64,000 bases of DNA from Pseudorhodoplanes sp. (GCA_022843165.1 JALHOD010000016.1:1-64000), one strand, 5' to 3'; positions 1 to 10,198 are shown, counted from the first letter of the stretch. Numbers and translations are program-made. Notes: a model not told the origin generated them from the letters alone.

Positions 1-75
1 ATATTCAGCCGGCTTATGATGGAATGAGAATCTCGATCTAGGTACGCGTTTTCCACATTATCTTCGATCCTGATA

Positions 76-91
76 TGTTTGATTTCAAACA
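76..91. repeat. inverted repeat TGTTTGA-TT-TCAAACA
   Basis: A perfect 7-base inverted repeat with a 2-base centre in the AT-rich leader before mazG. The form is that of a small dimeric regulator site, but no regulator is recognised. It could equally be chance in AT-rich DNA. Confidence 0.35.
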
Positions 92-173
92 ATATTAGTC
101 CATATCTCAACTTCATTTTGAAGTAATGGAACGCGCTCTAATTGTTTATGGCGGACCACATTTGGCCAGAGTT

Positions 174-191
174 ACATATTCCATAATATGT
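174..191. repeat. inverted repeat ACATATT-CCAT-AATATGT
   Basis: A perfect 7-base inverted repeat with a 4-base spacer, about 95 bases before the mazG start. It is either an operator-like palindrome or a small hairpin; there is no T-run next to it to suggest a terminator. Confidence 0.35.
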
Positions 192-284
192 CTTATGCGA
201 ATCAAGCCAAGACTGGGAACGGTCTTGGGGACGGATCGCCGAAACCGCTTGTGATGTCGCACCCGGCCTTGCCACATCGGCGGC

Positions 285-1112
285 ATGAAACCCTCTCGGG
301 ACATTTCCGGCCTGATCGAGATCATGGCCGCGTTGCGGACGCCCGGCACCGGCTGCCCATGGGATCTGCAGCAGGATTTCGGAACGATCGCGCCGTACAC
401 CATCGAGGAAGCCTACGAAGTCGCGGACGCCGTCGCACGCGCCGATCTCGACGATCTGTGCGATGAGCTTGGCGACCTCCTGCTGCAGGTCGTCTTTCAC
501 GCCCGCATGGCCCAGGAACAAGGCGCGTTCGACTTCGGCGACGTGGTCGAGAGCATCACGCGCAAATTGCTGCGCCGGCATCCGCATGTCTTTGGCGACG
601 TCCGGGGGCTGTCGCCGGAGGAAGTGAAAGGGCTCTGGGACCGCATCAAGGCCGACGAGAAGGCCGAGCGCCGGGCCAGCGGCAATGCCGTGGACGGCAC
701 TGGCGCCCTCGCCGGTATTCCATCGGGCATGCCCGCGCTCATGCGCGCGCTCAAGCTGCAGCAGAAGGCCAGCAAGGTCGGCTTTGACTGGAACGATCCG
801 CTGGCCGTGCTGGCGAAAATCCGCGAAGAGACCGACGAGATCGCCGCCGAAATCGAGAGCGGCGATCTCGCGCGAGCGGCGAACGAAGTCGGCGACCTGC
901 TCTTCGCCGCGGTCAATCTGGCCCGCCACCTCGATGTCGATCCGGACGCCGCCCTTCGCGGCACCAATCTGAAATTCGAGCAGCGGTTTGCCGCGATCGA
1001 GGCTGCCCTGGCGGCGCGCGGCAAAACGCCGGCAGAGGCCACGCTGACGGAAATGGACGATCTGTGGAACGCCGCCAAATCGTCCGAAACCCCGAAGGCC
1101 GGATCAGTGTAG
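285..1112 (+). CDS. mazG: nucleoside triphosphate pyrophosphohydrolase MazG
   Basis: MazG hydrolyses NTPs and dNTPs to the monophosphate and pyrophosphate, a cytosolic house-cleaning role also linked to (p)ppGpp and stress. The 275-residue protein has two MazG repeats. The first shows GCPWD at 23-27, EEAYE at 41-45 and ELGD at 61-64, the acidic EExxE...ExxD metal site. The second repeats it as EETDE and NEVGD near residues 187-217. Length is normal for the family. The ATG at 285 has only a weak ribosome site, but similarity to the family begins right there. The gene converges on hflX and their ends overlap by 9 bases. Confidence 0.95.
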   Translation: MKPSRDISGLIEIMAALRTPGTGCPWDLQQDFGTIAPYTIEEAYEVADAVARADLDDLCDELGDLLLQVVFHARMAQEQGAFDFGDVVESITRKLLRRHPHVFGDVRGLSPEEVKGLWDRIKADEKAERRASGNAVDGTGALAGIPSGMPALMRALKLQQKASKVGFDWNDPLAVLAKIREETDEIAAEIESGDLARAANEVGDLLFAAVNLARHLDVDPDAALRGTNLKFEQRFAAIEAALAARGKTPAEATLTEMDDLWNAAKSSETPKAGSV

Positions 1113-2486
1113 CAACGCCGCGCCGAATTTCGCCCGCACCTGGTCGGCCTTGGCGGGATCGGCCCGTACCGTCATCGCCACCCGCCCATCCGCTTCCGTA
1201 TGGCGCTCGACGACTTCGGTGTTGCGATGCAGCCAGCTGATGCCGGCGCCGTCGGCGGGATCGAGCATCAGCGCAAGCTGGGTGCGCTTGCGGCTCAGAC
1301 GCTCCGCGATCATTGCGGTCAGCCGGTCCAGCCCTTCGCCGGTGACTGCCGACACCAGAACCGGCTCCCGGTCCTGCGGCACCCGCGCCGCCAGATTGAC
1401 CAGTTGAGCGCGTCCTTCCGCGTCGAGCAGATCGATCTTGTTCCAGACCTCGATCAGACGCTCGTGGCCCTCGTCCTCGATCCCCAGTTCGCGCAGGACC
1501 TTTTCGACATCCTGCATCTGCGCCTCGGTGTCCTGGTGCGAGACGTCGCGCACATGCAGGATGATATCGGATTCGATCACCTCTTCCAGCGTGGCGCGAA
1601 ACGCCGCCACCAGCATGGTCGGCAGATCGGAAATGAAACCGACAGTGTCCGACAGGATGACCTTCTCGCCGCGCGGCAGCGCGATCGCGCGCAAGGTCGG
1701 ATCCAGCGTGGCAAACAGCATGTCGGCTTCCAGTACGCTGGCGCGCGTCATGCGGTTGAACAGCGTCGATTTGCCGGCATTGGTGTAGCCGACCAGCGCA
1801 ACGATCGGATACGGTACGCGCTTGCGGCTCTCGCGATGCAGCTTGCGGCGCGCCTTCACCTTGTCGAGCTCGGCTTCGATGCGCGCGATGCGCTCCTCGA
1901 TGACGCGGCGGTCGGCCTCGATCTGGGTCTCGCCCGGCCCGCCCAGAAAGCCGAAGCCGCCGCGCTGGCGCTCCAGATGGGTCCATGACCGGACCAGCCG
2001 GCTCTTCTGATAGGTCAGGTGCGCCAGTTCGACCTGCAGCACGCCTTCCCGGGTCTGGGCGCGGCGGCCGAAAATCTCCAGGATCAGGCCGGTGCGGTCG
2101 AGCACCTTGGCGTTCCAGGCTTTCTCTAGATTGCGTTGCTGCACCGGCGACAAGGCGCAATCGACAATGACCAGCTCGGCCTCGTGCCCCTTCACCAGTC
2201 CGGCGATTTCCTCGACCTTGCCCTTGCCCATATAAGTGGCGGGTCGAATCTCGCTTAGTGGCACAAGGCCGGCATCCACGATTTCAAGATCGATGGCGCG
2301 TGCGAGACCGGTGACCTCCTCCAGCCGCGCTTCCGGGGCGCGCTCATTGTTCGCCGGTCCGGGCGTGGCTCCGCGGACCGGGCGGGACCGAAGGTAAGGG
2401 CCGAGCACAATCGCGCGCCCTGTCCGCTGCGCCCGATCGTCCGGGCTCAGGCGGTCCGCTTGTCTGTCGCGGTGTCTTGGCTCCAA
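1104..2486 (-). CDS. hflX: GTPase HflX
   Basis: HflX is a ribosome-associated GTPase that splits or rescues stalled 70S ribosomes after stress. In this 460-residue protein the HflX N-domain is followed by the glycine-rich linker [13 protein letters not shown] at 176-188, then the G domain: G1 GYTNAGKST at 233-241, G3 DTVG at 280-283, G4 NKID at 349-352. The start is a TTG that directly abuts the hfq stop codon, so the two are almost certainly translationally coupled. An internal start is possible, because the first 25 or so residues are poorly constrained. The hfq-hflX pairing is conserved widely in proteobacteria. Confidence 0.95.
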   Translation of the reverse strand: MEPRHRDRQADRLSPDDRAQRTGRAIVLGPYLRSRPVRGATPGPANNERAPEARLEEVTGLARAIDLEIVDAGLVPLSEIRPATYMGKGKVEEIAGLVKGHEAELVIVDCALSPVQQRNLEKAWNAKVLDRTGLILEIFGRRAQTREGVLQVELAHLTYQKSRLVRSWTHLERQRGGFGFLGGPGETQIEADRRVIEERIARIEAELDKVKARRKLHRESRKRVPYPIVALVGYTNAGKSTLFNRMTRASVLEADMLFATLDPTLRAIALPRGEKVILSDTVGFISDLPTMLVAAFRATLEEVIESDIILHVRDVSHQDTEAQMQDVEKVLRELGIEDEGHERLIEVWNKIDLLDAEGRAQLVNLAARVPQDREPVLVSAVTGEGLDRLTAMIAERLSRKRTQLALMLDPADGAGISWLHRNTEVVERHTEADGRVAMTVRADPAKADQVRAKFGAALLH

Positions 2487-2747
2487 CTAGACCTTGTCTC
2501 CGGCTGGCGGCTCCTCGCCGCCTTCAAACAGCGAGATCGGGTGACCTGGCATGATCGTGGAGATGGCGTGCTTGTAGACCAATTGCGAGTGCCCATCCCG
2601 TCGCAACAGGACACAAAAGTTATCGAACCAGGTCACGACGCCCTGCAGCTTGACGCCGTTCACCAGAAAGATGGTGAGCGGGATTTTGGCCTTGCGGACG
2701 TGATTGAGGAAGGTGTCTTGAAGGTTTTGAGCGCGTTCGGCGGCCAT
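2487..2747 (-). CDS. hfq: RNA-binding protein Hfq
   Basis: Hfq is a hexameric Sm-like RNA chaperone that pairs small RNAs with mRNAs and affects RNA stability. At 86 residues it is a standard alphaproteobacterial short form. The Sm1 region spans about residues 8-50 with Q10, D11 and F44, and the Sm2 YKHAIST motif is at 58-64, supplying the proximal-face uridine pocket (Y58, K59, H60). The short acidic C-terminus is typical. It is followed without a gap by hflX. In nitrogen-fixing relatives Hfq supports nifA expression, but no nif genes are in this window. Confidence 0.98.
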   Translation of the reverse strand: MAAERAQNLQDTFLNHVRKAKIPLTIFLVNGVKLQGVVTWFDNFCVLLRRDGHSQLVYKHAISTIMPGHPISLFEGGEEPPAGDKV

Positions 2748-2927
2748 TGCCGTTGTTTCCGTTTTTTGCCCGCGGACCCCTGCTCCACGAGTGATTTATG
2801 CCAAGTCGCATCGTCCCTCGTAAAAATCTCCCACCCACGAGGACTTGGGGCGCTTTATTAGATGGCAGGGCCGGAACCGACGCAAGCCCAACTTGCGGCG
2901 GCACAGGACTCCGCGTCGAAACGTCCC

Positions 2928-3785
2928 TCAGGACAGTTCGGCGAAGCGATAGAAATCCCGTCGCAGGGCGCTGGCGACCAGTCCCGGAGCGCCGTTGCCT
3001 ATGGGCTTTCCGTCGATGCGGACGACCGGCATAACGGTCTGGCTGGCCGAGGTGAGAAAGGCCTCTCGGGCCTGGTAGGCCTCGTCCACGGTGAACGGGC
3101 GCTCCTCAAGTTCGAGCCCCTGCGCCTTCATCGCCTCGAGCACAACGCCCCGGGTGATTCCCTTGAGAATGGCGTAATCGGCCTGCCGGGTGACGACCTT
3201 GCCGTCCCGGGTCACGATCCAGGCGTTCGACGAGGAGCCCTCGGTGACGCGGCCATCCTCATCCACGAACCAGGCCTCGCGCGCGCCCTGCTCCCGCGCC
3301 GCCTGTTTGGCGAGAATGTTCGGCAACAGCGCAATGGACTTGATGTCCACGCGGTCCCAGCGATTGTCCGGCAGGGTTATGACGGCGACGCCCTCGGCGG
3401 CCATGGCCTCCGATTTCGCAACATCGAGGCGGCTGGCCGTCACAACAATCGCGGGCGGCACCGGCTTGGCCGGAAACGGATGGTCTCGTCGCGAAACTCC
3501 GCGTGTGATCTGCAGATAGACGATGCCGTCGCCAATGCGGTTGCGCCGGACCGTTTCACGCAAGACGGCGCCGAGCGCGGCCAGCGACATCGGTATCTCG
3601 ATGCGCAGTTCATGCAAGGACCGCTGCAAGCGCTGCATGTGGCCGCGCTCATCGACCAGACGCCCGCCCCTCACCTCGCAGACCTCATAGACGCCGTCGG
3701 CGAATTGATAGCCGCGGTCCTCGATATTGACCGCGGCGTCGGCCCGCCGGACATAGCGGCCATTCACATAGGCGATGCGCGACAC
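2928..3785 (-). CDS. dat: D-amino-acid transaminase, PLP fold type IV
   Basis: This class IV aminotransferase probably interconverts D-alanine and D-glutamate with 2-oxo acids for peptidoglycan precursors. Length (285 residues) matches bacterial D-amino acid transaminases. The PLP lysine is K149 in the VDIKS motif, followed by the LLPNILAKQAA helix and the TEGSSSN cofactor loop at about 181-187. The DIKS..LLPNILAKQ pattern resembles D-amino acid transaminase more than IlvE or PabC, which are the alternatives. It lies 18 bases after ntrX and before hfq, a neighbourhood I recall as conserved in Rhizobiales. Confidence 0.88.
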   Translation of the reverse strand: MSRIAYVNGRYVRRADAAVNIEDRGYQFADGVYEVCEVRGGRLVDERGHMQRLQRSLHELRIEIPMSLAALGAVLRETVRRNRIGDGIVYLQITRGVSRRDHPFPAKPVPPAIVVTASRLDVAKSEAMAAEGVAVITLPDNRWDRVDIKSIALLPNILAKQAAREQGAREAWFVDEDGRVTEGSSSNAWIVTRDGKVVTRQADYAILKGITRGVVLEAMKAQGLELEERPFTVDEAYQAREAFLTSASQTVMPVVRIDGKPIGNGAPGLVASALRRDFYRFAELS

Positions 3786-3803
3786 GTGTGATCTCCCGCC
3801 GCC

Positions 3804-5183
3804 TTATCCGATCCCGAGCGCCTTGAGCTTGCGATGCAGGGCAGAGCGTTCCATGCCGACGAATTCGGCGGTGCGCGAGATATTGCCACCGAACCGACTG
3901 ATCTGCGCCACCAGGTATTCGCGCTCGAACATCTCGCGCGCCTCGCGCAGCGGAAGGCCCATCAATTGCTCGCCGCCATTGCCGTTCGGCATGTTCGGCA
4001 CCATGGAGCCGACATCCTGCGGCAGCATGCTCGCATTGACGACCGCGGCGGGATCGCCGCCGGCCAGAATCATAAGGCGCTCCACGTTGTTGCGCAACTG
4101 ACGGACATTTCCCGGCCAGTCGTGCGATTGCAGGATCGCCATAGCGTCTTCGCCGACGGTGCGCTTCGGCAAACCGGTGGATTGCGAAATCTGATCCATG
4201 AAATGGTCGATCAGCATCGGGATATCCTCCCGCCGTTCGGCCAGAGGCGGCACACGGATCGGGACTACGGACAGACGGTGATAGAGGTCCTCGCGGAACC
4301 GGCCAGCCGCGATCTCCGCTTCCAGGTTGCGCGCGGTCGAGGAGACGATGCGCACGTCCACCGACACTTTGGTGTTGCCGCCGACGCGCTCGAAGGTCTG
4401 ATCGACCAGGACCCGCAGGATCTTGTTCTGCGTCTCGCGCGGCATGTCGGCGATTTCGTCGATGAACAGGGTGCCACCATGCGCCTCTTCCAGAGCACCA
4501 GCTCTCTTGCTCTGACTGCCGTTGGACTGTTCGGTGCCGAACAGTTCCAGCTCCATGCGTTCGGGCGTGATCGCGGCGGCATTGATGACGACAAAAGGCC
4601 CGGCCGCGCGGCTCGATGAGGCATGCAGCGATCGCGCGCACAATTCCTTGCCGGAGCCGGCGGCCCCGATGATCAGGATGCGGCTGTTGGTGGGCGCGAC
4701 TTTCTCCACCGTCTGTCGCAACTGGTTCATGGCCGGCGATTGTCCGATCAGCCCGTTGGCCACCGGCGACAGCACTTTCAGCTCTTTAACCTCACGCTTG
4801 AGGCGTGAGGTTTCCAGCGCGCGGGTGGCCACCAGCAGAAGCCGGTCGGCCTTGAACGGCTTTTCGATGAAGTCGTAGGCGCCCTGCTTGATGGCGGCGA
4901 CCGCGGTCTCGACATTGCCGTGGCCGGAAATCATCACGATAGGCAGATCGGGATATTCCTGCTTGGCGGCGTCGAGCAATTGCAGCCCGTCGAGCTTGCT
5001 GCCCTGCAGCCAGATGTCCAGAAACAGCAAATTGGGTCGACGCGCCCTGATCGCGTTTAAGGCGTCGTCGCTGTCGCGGGCGGTGCGGGTCGTATAACCT
5101 TCGTCCTGCAGAATGCCGGCGACCAGCTCGCAAATGTCGGCTTCATCGTCAACAATAAGAATTTCGGCTGCCATGGTCGTCAT
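3804..5183 (-). CDS. ntrX: nitrogen response regulator NtrX, lacking GAFTGA
   Basis: NtrX is the response regulator partner of NtrY, a cytosolic DNA-binding protein tied to nitrogen and redox or envelope control. The receiver domain has D12/D13 and phosphoacceptor D56 (FLDIWL). The AAA+ domain has Walker A GAAGSGKE at 173-180, Walker B LFIDEIAD at about 239-246 and an arginine finger near 297. A Fis-type helix-turn-helix is at the C-terminus (SRTAEFVGMERSALHRKLKAL). The loop after ELFG (residues 213-236) reads GTEQSNGSQSKRAGAL, so the sigma-54-contacting GAFTGA motif is absent. The start ATG overlaps the ntrY stop by 4 bases, implying coupling. Confidence 0.95.
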   Translation of the reverse strand: MTTMAAEILIVDDEADICELVAGILQDEGYTTRTARDSDDALNAIRARRPNLLFLDIWLQGSKLDGLQLLDAAKQEYPDLPIVMISGHGNVETAVAAIKQGAYDFIEKPFKADRLLLVATRALETSRLKREVKELKVLSPVANGLIGQSPAMNQLRQTVEKVAPTNSRILIIGAAGSGKELCARSLHASSSRAAGPFVVINAAAITPERMELELFGTEQSNGSQSKRAGALEEAHGGTLFIDEIADMPRETQNKILRVLVDQTFERVGGNTKVSVDVRIVSSTARNLEAEIAAGRFREDLYHRLSVVPIRVPPLAERREDIPMLIDHFMDQISQSTGLPKRTVGEDAMAILQSHDWPGNVRQLRNNVERLMILAGGDPAAVVNASMLPQDVGSMVPNMPNGNGGEQLMGLPLREAREMFEREYLVAQISRFGGNISRTAEFVGMERSALHRKLKALGIG

Positions 5184-7441
5184 TGACTCGCAGTCTTGAA
5201 GGTTGATCTGGATTCAGCGCCCGTTGCAGGCGCAATTTCAGGATCCGCCGAGAAACGCAGCCTCATCCACGCTCCCCGCTGTCCCGGATGCTTCTCAGCC
5301 GCATCATGCAATTCAAGTCCGCCTCCATGATCTTCAAGAATTTTTCCGACGATCGCCAATCCCAGGCCAGTGCCTTTCTCGCGCGTCGTGACGTAGGGTT
5401 CCAGCAGCCGAGTGCGGTTTTCCTTGGGCAGACCGATGCCGTTGTCGATCACATCGATATAAATCTCGCCGTTCGCACGCGACGTCGAGACATCGATGCG
5501 CCCCTTGTCCGATCCCGGCGGAAGCGCGGCAATCGCTTCGGTGCCGTTCTTGATGATATTGGTCAGCGCCTGCGAGATCAGCCGCCGATCGAAGCGCGCC
5601 GGCATTGGATCGTCCGCGAGTTCCAGTTCGATATCGATATCGGCATGCCCAACCCGCATCAGGAACACCGTCTGGCGCACCGTGTCGGCAACGTCCTCGG
5701 ACTCCATGACAGGCTTTGGCATGCGCGCAAAACGCGAAAATTCATCGACCATGCGGCGGATGTCGTCGACCTGGCGGACGATGGTGTCCGTGCATTGCTC
5801 GAAAATGGCGCGGTCTTCGGTAATGGTCTTTCCGTATTTCCGGCGCAGACGTTCCGCGGACAATTGAATCGGCGTCAAGGGATTCTTGATCTCATGCGCG
5901 ATGCGGCGCGCCACGTCGGCCCAGGCCGAGGTGCGTTGCGCGAGCACGAGTTCGGTGATGTCGTCGAGCGTAACCACATAGCCGTGCTCGGCTTCGGCCG
6001 TCTGCTCGCTGGTGACGCGCACCGACAGATTGCGTTCGCGGCCGCGTCGGCTGATCGTGACCTGTCCTTGCACCAGCCGCTGCCCGTTGCCTGTGGTCTG
6101 CTCCATGATCTCGGACAATTCCGGCACAATTTCCAGAAGCGGCTTTCCGAGCGCTTCGGCTTCCGTCCGGCCGATCAGTTGTTCCGCCGATCTGTTCAGA
6201 ATGCTGATATGGCCGTCGTGATCCACGCCGATTACGCCGGCGCTGGCGCCGGCCAGCACCGCTTCCGTGAATCTGCGGCGGCTGTCGATCAGTTCACTCG
6301 CGCGCATCAGGTCGTCGCGCTGAGAGCGCAGATCCTGCGTCATCTTGTTGAAGGTTTCGCCGAGTTGCCCGAGATCGCCTTCCGATTTGCGGACCGGCAC
6401 CTGTACATGCAGATTTCCGGTCGACACGATATTGGCCGCGCCGATCAGGCGCCTGATCGGCGCCACTAGGCGATTGGCGAAGTTCAGCCCGATCAGGACA
6501 GCCGATAGCAGCACGATCAGCGCGATGACCGTATACATCAGGCCGAATGCCACCTGTACGCCGAGCCGTCTCGCTTCGAGCGTGGCGTATTCGCTGACGC
6601 TGGTGCGGGTTTCGCGCAATTGCGCGACCACGCGCGGATCGAGCGGGCGCGTCACATACAAATATGTGTCGTCGAAGCCGCGCAGCTTGATGATCGCGGC
6701 AACGTAGTTGGCGTCGGGGATCAGCGCGATTTGCGGGGTCGTGTCGGTAATGCTCTCGAGCGCTTCCTTTGAAGGGACGTTGAAATCCTGGGTGACCCGC
6801 AGGTTGCTGCGTTCCACGACATTCAGGTCACCGTCGAGCATGACGGCGGCCGGCAACCCACGCACTGTCGCCTGCGCCGTCAGCAATTGTCGAAATCGCT
6901 CGCGATCGCCGTCGAACAGCGGCCGCGCGCGCGCAAGATCCGAGGCCATGGCGAGGATGTCGCCGCGGATCATCTGCCCATGCTCACGCAGATAGGCTTC
7001 CGAGACCGCGAGAGAGTTCTGAATGACGGCGCGTGTGCGGGTCGAAAAGAACCGGTCAAGGCCGCGGTCGAGCGTGATGCTGGCGACGACGGCGACAAGG
7101 ATCGCCGGCACCGCCGCGATCACAGCAAACAGCCCGACGATCCGGACATGCAGCCTGGCCGCCGCCCGGCCGCGCCGCCTTGCCTGAACAATCATCCAGA
7201 CCTCGCGGGCGATCACCAGCACCAGAACCAGAGCCGCCAGCGCATTCACCAGCAGCAGGCTGACCACAAGTTCGTGGGTGGGAAGAAAAGGCGTCAGCCC
7301 GGACAGCACCAGAAAGGTGGCCAGCGCCGACAACAAGGCGATGCCGACCGCGACAGGCCCGATCAGACGTGTGGTAAATTTGCCCGCAGCCGGGAAGCCA
7401 GCCAATCGATCTATTGGCGCGGTCTGATCGCTGCTCGTCAT
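5180..7441 (-). CDS. ntrY: nitrogen sensor histidine kinase NtrY
   Basis: NtrY is an inner-membrane histidine kinase that phosphorylates NtrX. With the start chosen here the protein has 753 residues: three closely spaced membrane helices in the first 110 residues, a periplasmic segment, a fourth membrane helix (near 295-320), a HAMP linker, a PAS domain, the HisKA H-box (HEIKNPLTPIQ) and a HATPase domain with N box (NIIKNGTEA) and G boxes (DNGIGLP, GTGLGLAI). The frame stays open to 7540, but the extra 33 residues look non-coding, and the ATG at 7441 has a GGGG ribosome site and sits where family members begin. Confidence 0.95.
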   Translation of the reverse strand: MTSSDQTAPIDRLAGFPAAGKFTTRLIGPVAVGIALLSALATFLVLSGLTPFLPTHELVVSLLLVNALAALVLVLVIAREVWMIVQARRRGRAAARLHVRIVGLFAVIAAVPAILVAVVASITLDRGLDRFFSTRTRAVIQNSLAVSEAYLREHGQMIRGDILAMASDLARARPLFDGDRERFRQLLTAQATVRGLPAAVMLDGDLNVVERSNLRVTQDFNVPSKEALESITDTTPQIALIPDANYVAAIIKLRGFDDTYLYVTRPLDPRVVAQLRETRTSVSEYATLEARRLGVQVAFGLMYTVIALIVLLSAVLIGLNFANRLVAPIRRLIGAANIVSTGNLHVQVPVRKSEGDLGQLGETFNKMTQDLRSQRDDLMRASELIDSRRRFTEAVLAGASAGVIGVDHDGHISILNRSAEQLIGRTEAEALGKPLLEIVPELSEIMEQTTGNGQRLVQGQVTISRRGRERNLSVRVTSEQTAEAEHGYVVTLDDITELVLAQRTSAWADVARRIAHEIKNPLTPIQLSAERLRRKYGKTITEDRAIFEQCTDTIVRQVDDIRRMVDEFSRFARMPKPVMESEDVADTVRQTVFLMRVGHADIDIELELADDPMPARFDRRLISQALTNIIKNGTEAIAALPPGSDKGRIDVSTSRANGEIYIDVIDNGIGLPKENRTRLLEPYVTTREKGTGLGLAIVGKILEDHGGGLELHDAAEKHPGQRGAWMRLRFSADPEIAPATGAESRSTFKTASQ

Positions 7442-7568
7442 GAAACCCCATTCGCGGGAATAGACGTTCGCCCCCGGGCGAGGGCTTGATGTATTTATAC
7501 AACAATGTTGCGGAATTGCGACTATTCCGGGGCGGCTCATCCCTGGAAGCGATATATCGGCAGAACCG
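7442..7568 (-). promoter_or_regulatory. ntrC-ntrY intergenic region with palindrome
   Basis: The 127-base gap between ntrC and ntrY is the longest in this operon and could hold a separate ntrYX promoter. It contains an 11-base palindrome CAACA-A-TGTTG at 7500-7510, next to an AT-rich stretch (on the minus strand TTGTATAAATAC) that could act as a -10 region. No convincing sigma-54 -24/-12 element was seen. Confidence 0.35.
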
Positions 7569-9011
7569 TCAGGTGCTGGTCCGGATCACTTGGATATCGA
7601 GATCGCGGATCTTCTTTCGGAGCGTATTCCGGTTCACCCCAAGCAGATCGGCGGCGCGAATCTGATTGCCACGCGTGGCTGCCAGCGCGGCCGAGAGAAG
7701 CGGATATTCGACCTCGCGCAAGATGCGATGATAGAGGCCGGGCGGGGGCAGGCCGTCTTCAAAGCTTGAGAAATAGCGCGCCAGATTGCGTTCCACGGCG
7801 GCCGAGAGACCGTCATTCGACACCGTCTCGGCCTCCTGCACGATCGCGGGCTGTGCGAGTTCGTTTTCCATCACCGCGAGCGAGATCGTCTCCTGCGGGT
7901 AGAGCGCCGCGAGCCGGCGCGCGAGATTTTCAAGTTCGCGAACGTTGCCCGGCCAAGGATAACGCTTCAGCCGGTCGAGGGCGGGCTGGTCGATATGTTT
8001 GGGTGGCAGCCCTTCACGCTCGGCCTGGACGAAGAAATGCCGGATCAGGTCGGGGATGTCCTCGGTGCGTTCGCGCAAGGGTGGCAGCCGCAGCGGCACG
8101 ACATTCAGCCGGAAGAACAGATCTTCGCGGAACAGGCCCTGCTGGATCAGGATCCGCAGATCCTTGTTGGTCGCCGCGATAATCCTGACATCGGTTTTGA
8201 TCGGCGTGCGGCCACCCACCGTAGTGTATTCGCCCTGTTGCAGCACGCGCAGCAGCCGGGTCTGGGCTTCCATCGGCATGTCGCCGATTTCGTCGAGGAA
8301 GAGCGTGCCGCCTTCGGCCAATTCGAAGCGGCCGGGACTCTTGGAATTGGCACCGGTGAAGGCGCCCTTCTCGTGACCGAACAACTCCGATTCAATCAGG
8401 TCGCGCGGGATCGCCGCCATGTTGATGGCGACGAAGGGGCCGTTCCGCCGCTTGCCGAAATCATGCAGCGCGCGCGCGACCAACTCCTTGCCGGTGCCCG
8501 ACTCGCCGGAAATCATGACGGTCAGATCGGTCTGCATCAGCCGCGCGAGCAGCCGATAGATTTCCTGCATCGCCGGCGACCGGCCCACCAGCGGCATGGA
8601 GGCGTCGAAATCCTCGACCTTGGCGGCGGCGCGCGGCTTGTCCTTCGGTTCCGACAAGGCGCGGCCGACAATCCCGATAAGTTCCTTCAGGTCGAACGGC
8701 TTGGGCAGATATTCGTAAGCGCCCCGCTCCGACGCGCGGATCGCGGTCATGAAAGTGTTCTGCGCGCTCATCACAATGATCGGCAGCTCGGGCCGCAATT
8801 TCTTGATGCGCGGGATCAGTTCGAACGCGTTCTCGTCCGGCATGACCACGTCGGTAATGACAAGATCGCCGTCGCCCTGGCTGACCCAGCGCCAGAGCGT
8901 TGCCGCGTTGCTGGTGGAGCGGACTTCGTATCCTGCGCGCGACAATGCCTGATTGAGCACGGTGCGGATTGCGGCGTCGTCGTCAGCGACCAATATGCTT
9001 CCTGCGGGCAT
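7569..9011 (-). CDS. ntrC: nitrogen regulation response regulator NtrC
   Basis: NtrC is the sigma-54 enhancer-binding activator of nitrogen-scavenging genes, switched by NtrB. The receiver has D10-D12 and phosphoacceptor D54 (ITDVVMP). The AAA+ domain shows Walker A GESGTGKE at 169-176, an intact GAFTGA at 216-221 and Walker B LFLDEIGD at 237-244. The C-terminus has a Fis-like helix-turn-helix ([18 protein letters not shown]). Length of 480 residues is normal. It follows ntrB after 29 bases and shares its transcript. The intact GAFTGA contrasts with NtrX in the same operon. Confidence 0.97.
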   Translation of the reverse strand: MPAGSILVADDDAAIRTVLNQALSRAGYEVRSTSNAATLWRWVSQGDGDLVITDVVMPDENAFELIPRIKKLRPELPIIVMSAQNTFMTAIRASERGAYEYLPKPFDLKELIGIVGRALSEPKDKPRAAAKVEDFDASMPLVGRSPAMQEIYRLLARLMQTDLTVMISGESGTGKELVARALHDFGKRRNGPFVAINMAAIPRDLIESELFGHEKGAFTGANSKSPGRFELAEGGTLFLDEIGDMPMEAQTRLLRVLQQGEYTTVGGRTPIKTDVRIIAATNKDLRILIQQGLFREDLFFRLNVVPLRLPPLRERTEDIPDLIRHFFVQAEREGLPPKHIDQPALDRLKRYPWPGNVRELENLARRLAALYPQETISLAVMENELAQPAIVQEAETVSNDGLSAAVERNLARYFSSFEDGLPPPGLYHRILREVEYPLLSAALAATRGNQIRAADLLGVNRNTLRKKIRDLDIQVIRTST

Positions 9012-9040
9012 TTTGTTTCAGCCTCGCTTCTTCTTGTCGG

Positions 9041-10198
9041 TCATGGATGGGTCTCGCTCGCCAGTTCCGCAAAGTCGATTGGCTCGGAACGGGGCTCGGT
9101 CGCGGCATACATGGGCATCAGTACCCTGAAGATCGTCTGGCGGGCCTGGGAGTCGCATTCGATGATGCCGCCGTGATCACCGATGATCTTCGCCACCAAT
9201 GCAAGTCCGAGGCCAGATCCCGTCGGCTTGGTGGTCACGAAGGGGTCGAACAGATGGGGCAGCAGGTCGGCCGGCACCCCCGCACCGTTATCCTTGACGC
9301 AAAATTCCATAGGCAGCGACACCCGGGACTTGCTGCCCGGAAGGGTCAGGCGGACGCCCGGCCGGAAGGCGGTCGTGATCTGGATTTCGCCATCGATTGC
9401 ATTCTCGCCGATGGCTTCGGCGGCGTTCTTGACCAGATTGAGGAAGATCTGGATGAGCTGGTCGCGGTTCGCAAGCACGGGCGGCAGCGAGGGGTCGTAT
9501 TCCTCGACAAAGCGGATATGCCGAGCGAAACCGGATTGCGCCAGCCGTTTCACGTGTTCAAGCACGACATGGATATTCACCGGCTCACGCTCGACCGGAC
9601 GCTCGTCGGCGAACACTTCCATGCGGTCAACCAGTTTGACGATACGGTCGGTTTCATCGCAGATCAGCCGCGTCAGCGTGCGATCGTCCTCATTCGCCGA
9701 CTGTTCCAGCAATTGAGCCGCGCCGCGAATTCCGGACAATGGGTTTTTGATTTCGTGCGCGAGCATGGACGCCAGTGCAATCACCGATCGTGCCGCCGAA
9801 CGATGAGTCAATTGCCGATCCATCTTGTCGGCAATGGTGCGCTCCTGCAGCATCACGACCACATGTCCCGGCCGCTCGACCAGCGGCGCAACATGCAGAT
9901 CGACGATATGCTCGCCCGGATTGCGCGGCGTGCTGAGATCGACGCGATATTCGTTCACTGCGGCGCTGCGATCGCGCACTTGCTCCACCAGCGACAGCAG
10001 CGGACTGCCGAAAGGAATGATTTCGCGCAGCAGGTGGCGCTTCAACAGCGAAACCGAGACCTCGAAAAAAGCCTCGGCGGCGACGTTAGCGTCGACAATG
10101 CGTCCGTCATACGCAACCACGACCACGGGAAGCGGCAGCGCGTTGATCACCGCATCGGCGACGCCCGGAAAGGATTTGATTGCGGGTTCGAGATTCAT
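9041..10198 (-). CDS. ntrB: nitrogen regulation sensor kinase NtrB
   Basis: NtrB is the cytosolic PII-controlled histidine kinase/phosphatase acting on NtrC. The 385-residue protein has no membrane segment. A PAS domain (about 14-125) is followed by the H-box [11 protein letters not shown] with H148, an N box (NLVKNAAEA) and G boxes ([18 protein letters not shown]). The start codon overlaps the end of dusB by 4 bases, giving translational coupling in the classical nifR3-ntrBC operon. Confidence 0.97.
   Translation of the reverse strand: MNLEPAIKSFPGVADAVINALPLPVVVVAYDGRIVDANVAAEAFFEVSVSLLKRHLLREIIPFGSPLLSLVEQVRDRSAAVNEYRVDLSTPRNPGEHIVDLHVAPLVERPGHVVVMLQERTIADKMDRQLTHRSAARSVIALASMLAHEIKNPLSGIRGAAQLLEQSANEDDRTLTRLICDETDRIVKLVDRMEVFADERPVEREPVNIHVVLEHVKRLAQSGFARHIRFVEEYDPSLPPVLANRDQLIQIFLNLVKNAAEAIGENAIDGEIQITTAFRPGVRLTLPGSKSRVSLPMEFCVKDNGAGVPADLLPHLFDPFVTTKPTGSGLGLALVAKIIGDHGGIIECDSQARQTIFRVLMPMYAATEPRSEPIDFAELASETHP

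Larger units (their letters stand above)
1..284. other. AT-rich intergenic region upstream of mazG
   Basis: No credible coding region is seen here; the open frames that cross it are antisense or out-of-frame shadows of mazG. The first 190 bases or so are clearly more AT-rich than the rest of the window. Three short inverted repeats lie in it: 76-91 (7-base arms, 2-base spacer), 110-124 (6-base arms, 3-base spacer) and 174-191 (7-base arms, 4-base spacer). It probably carries the mazG promoter and possibly the 3' end of a transcript entering from outside the window. Confidence 0.6.

Noticed and set aside
138-929. 263-residue open frame antisense to mazG
   Set aside because: It is a shadow of mazG in high-GC DNA; the plus-strand frame has clear MazG motifs and this one has none.
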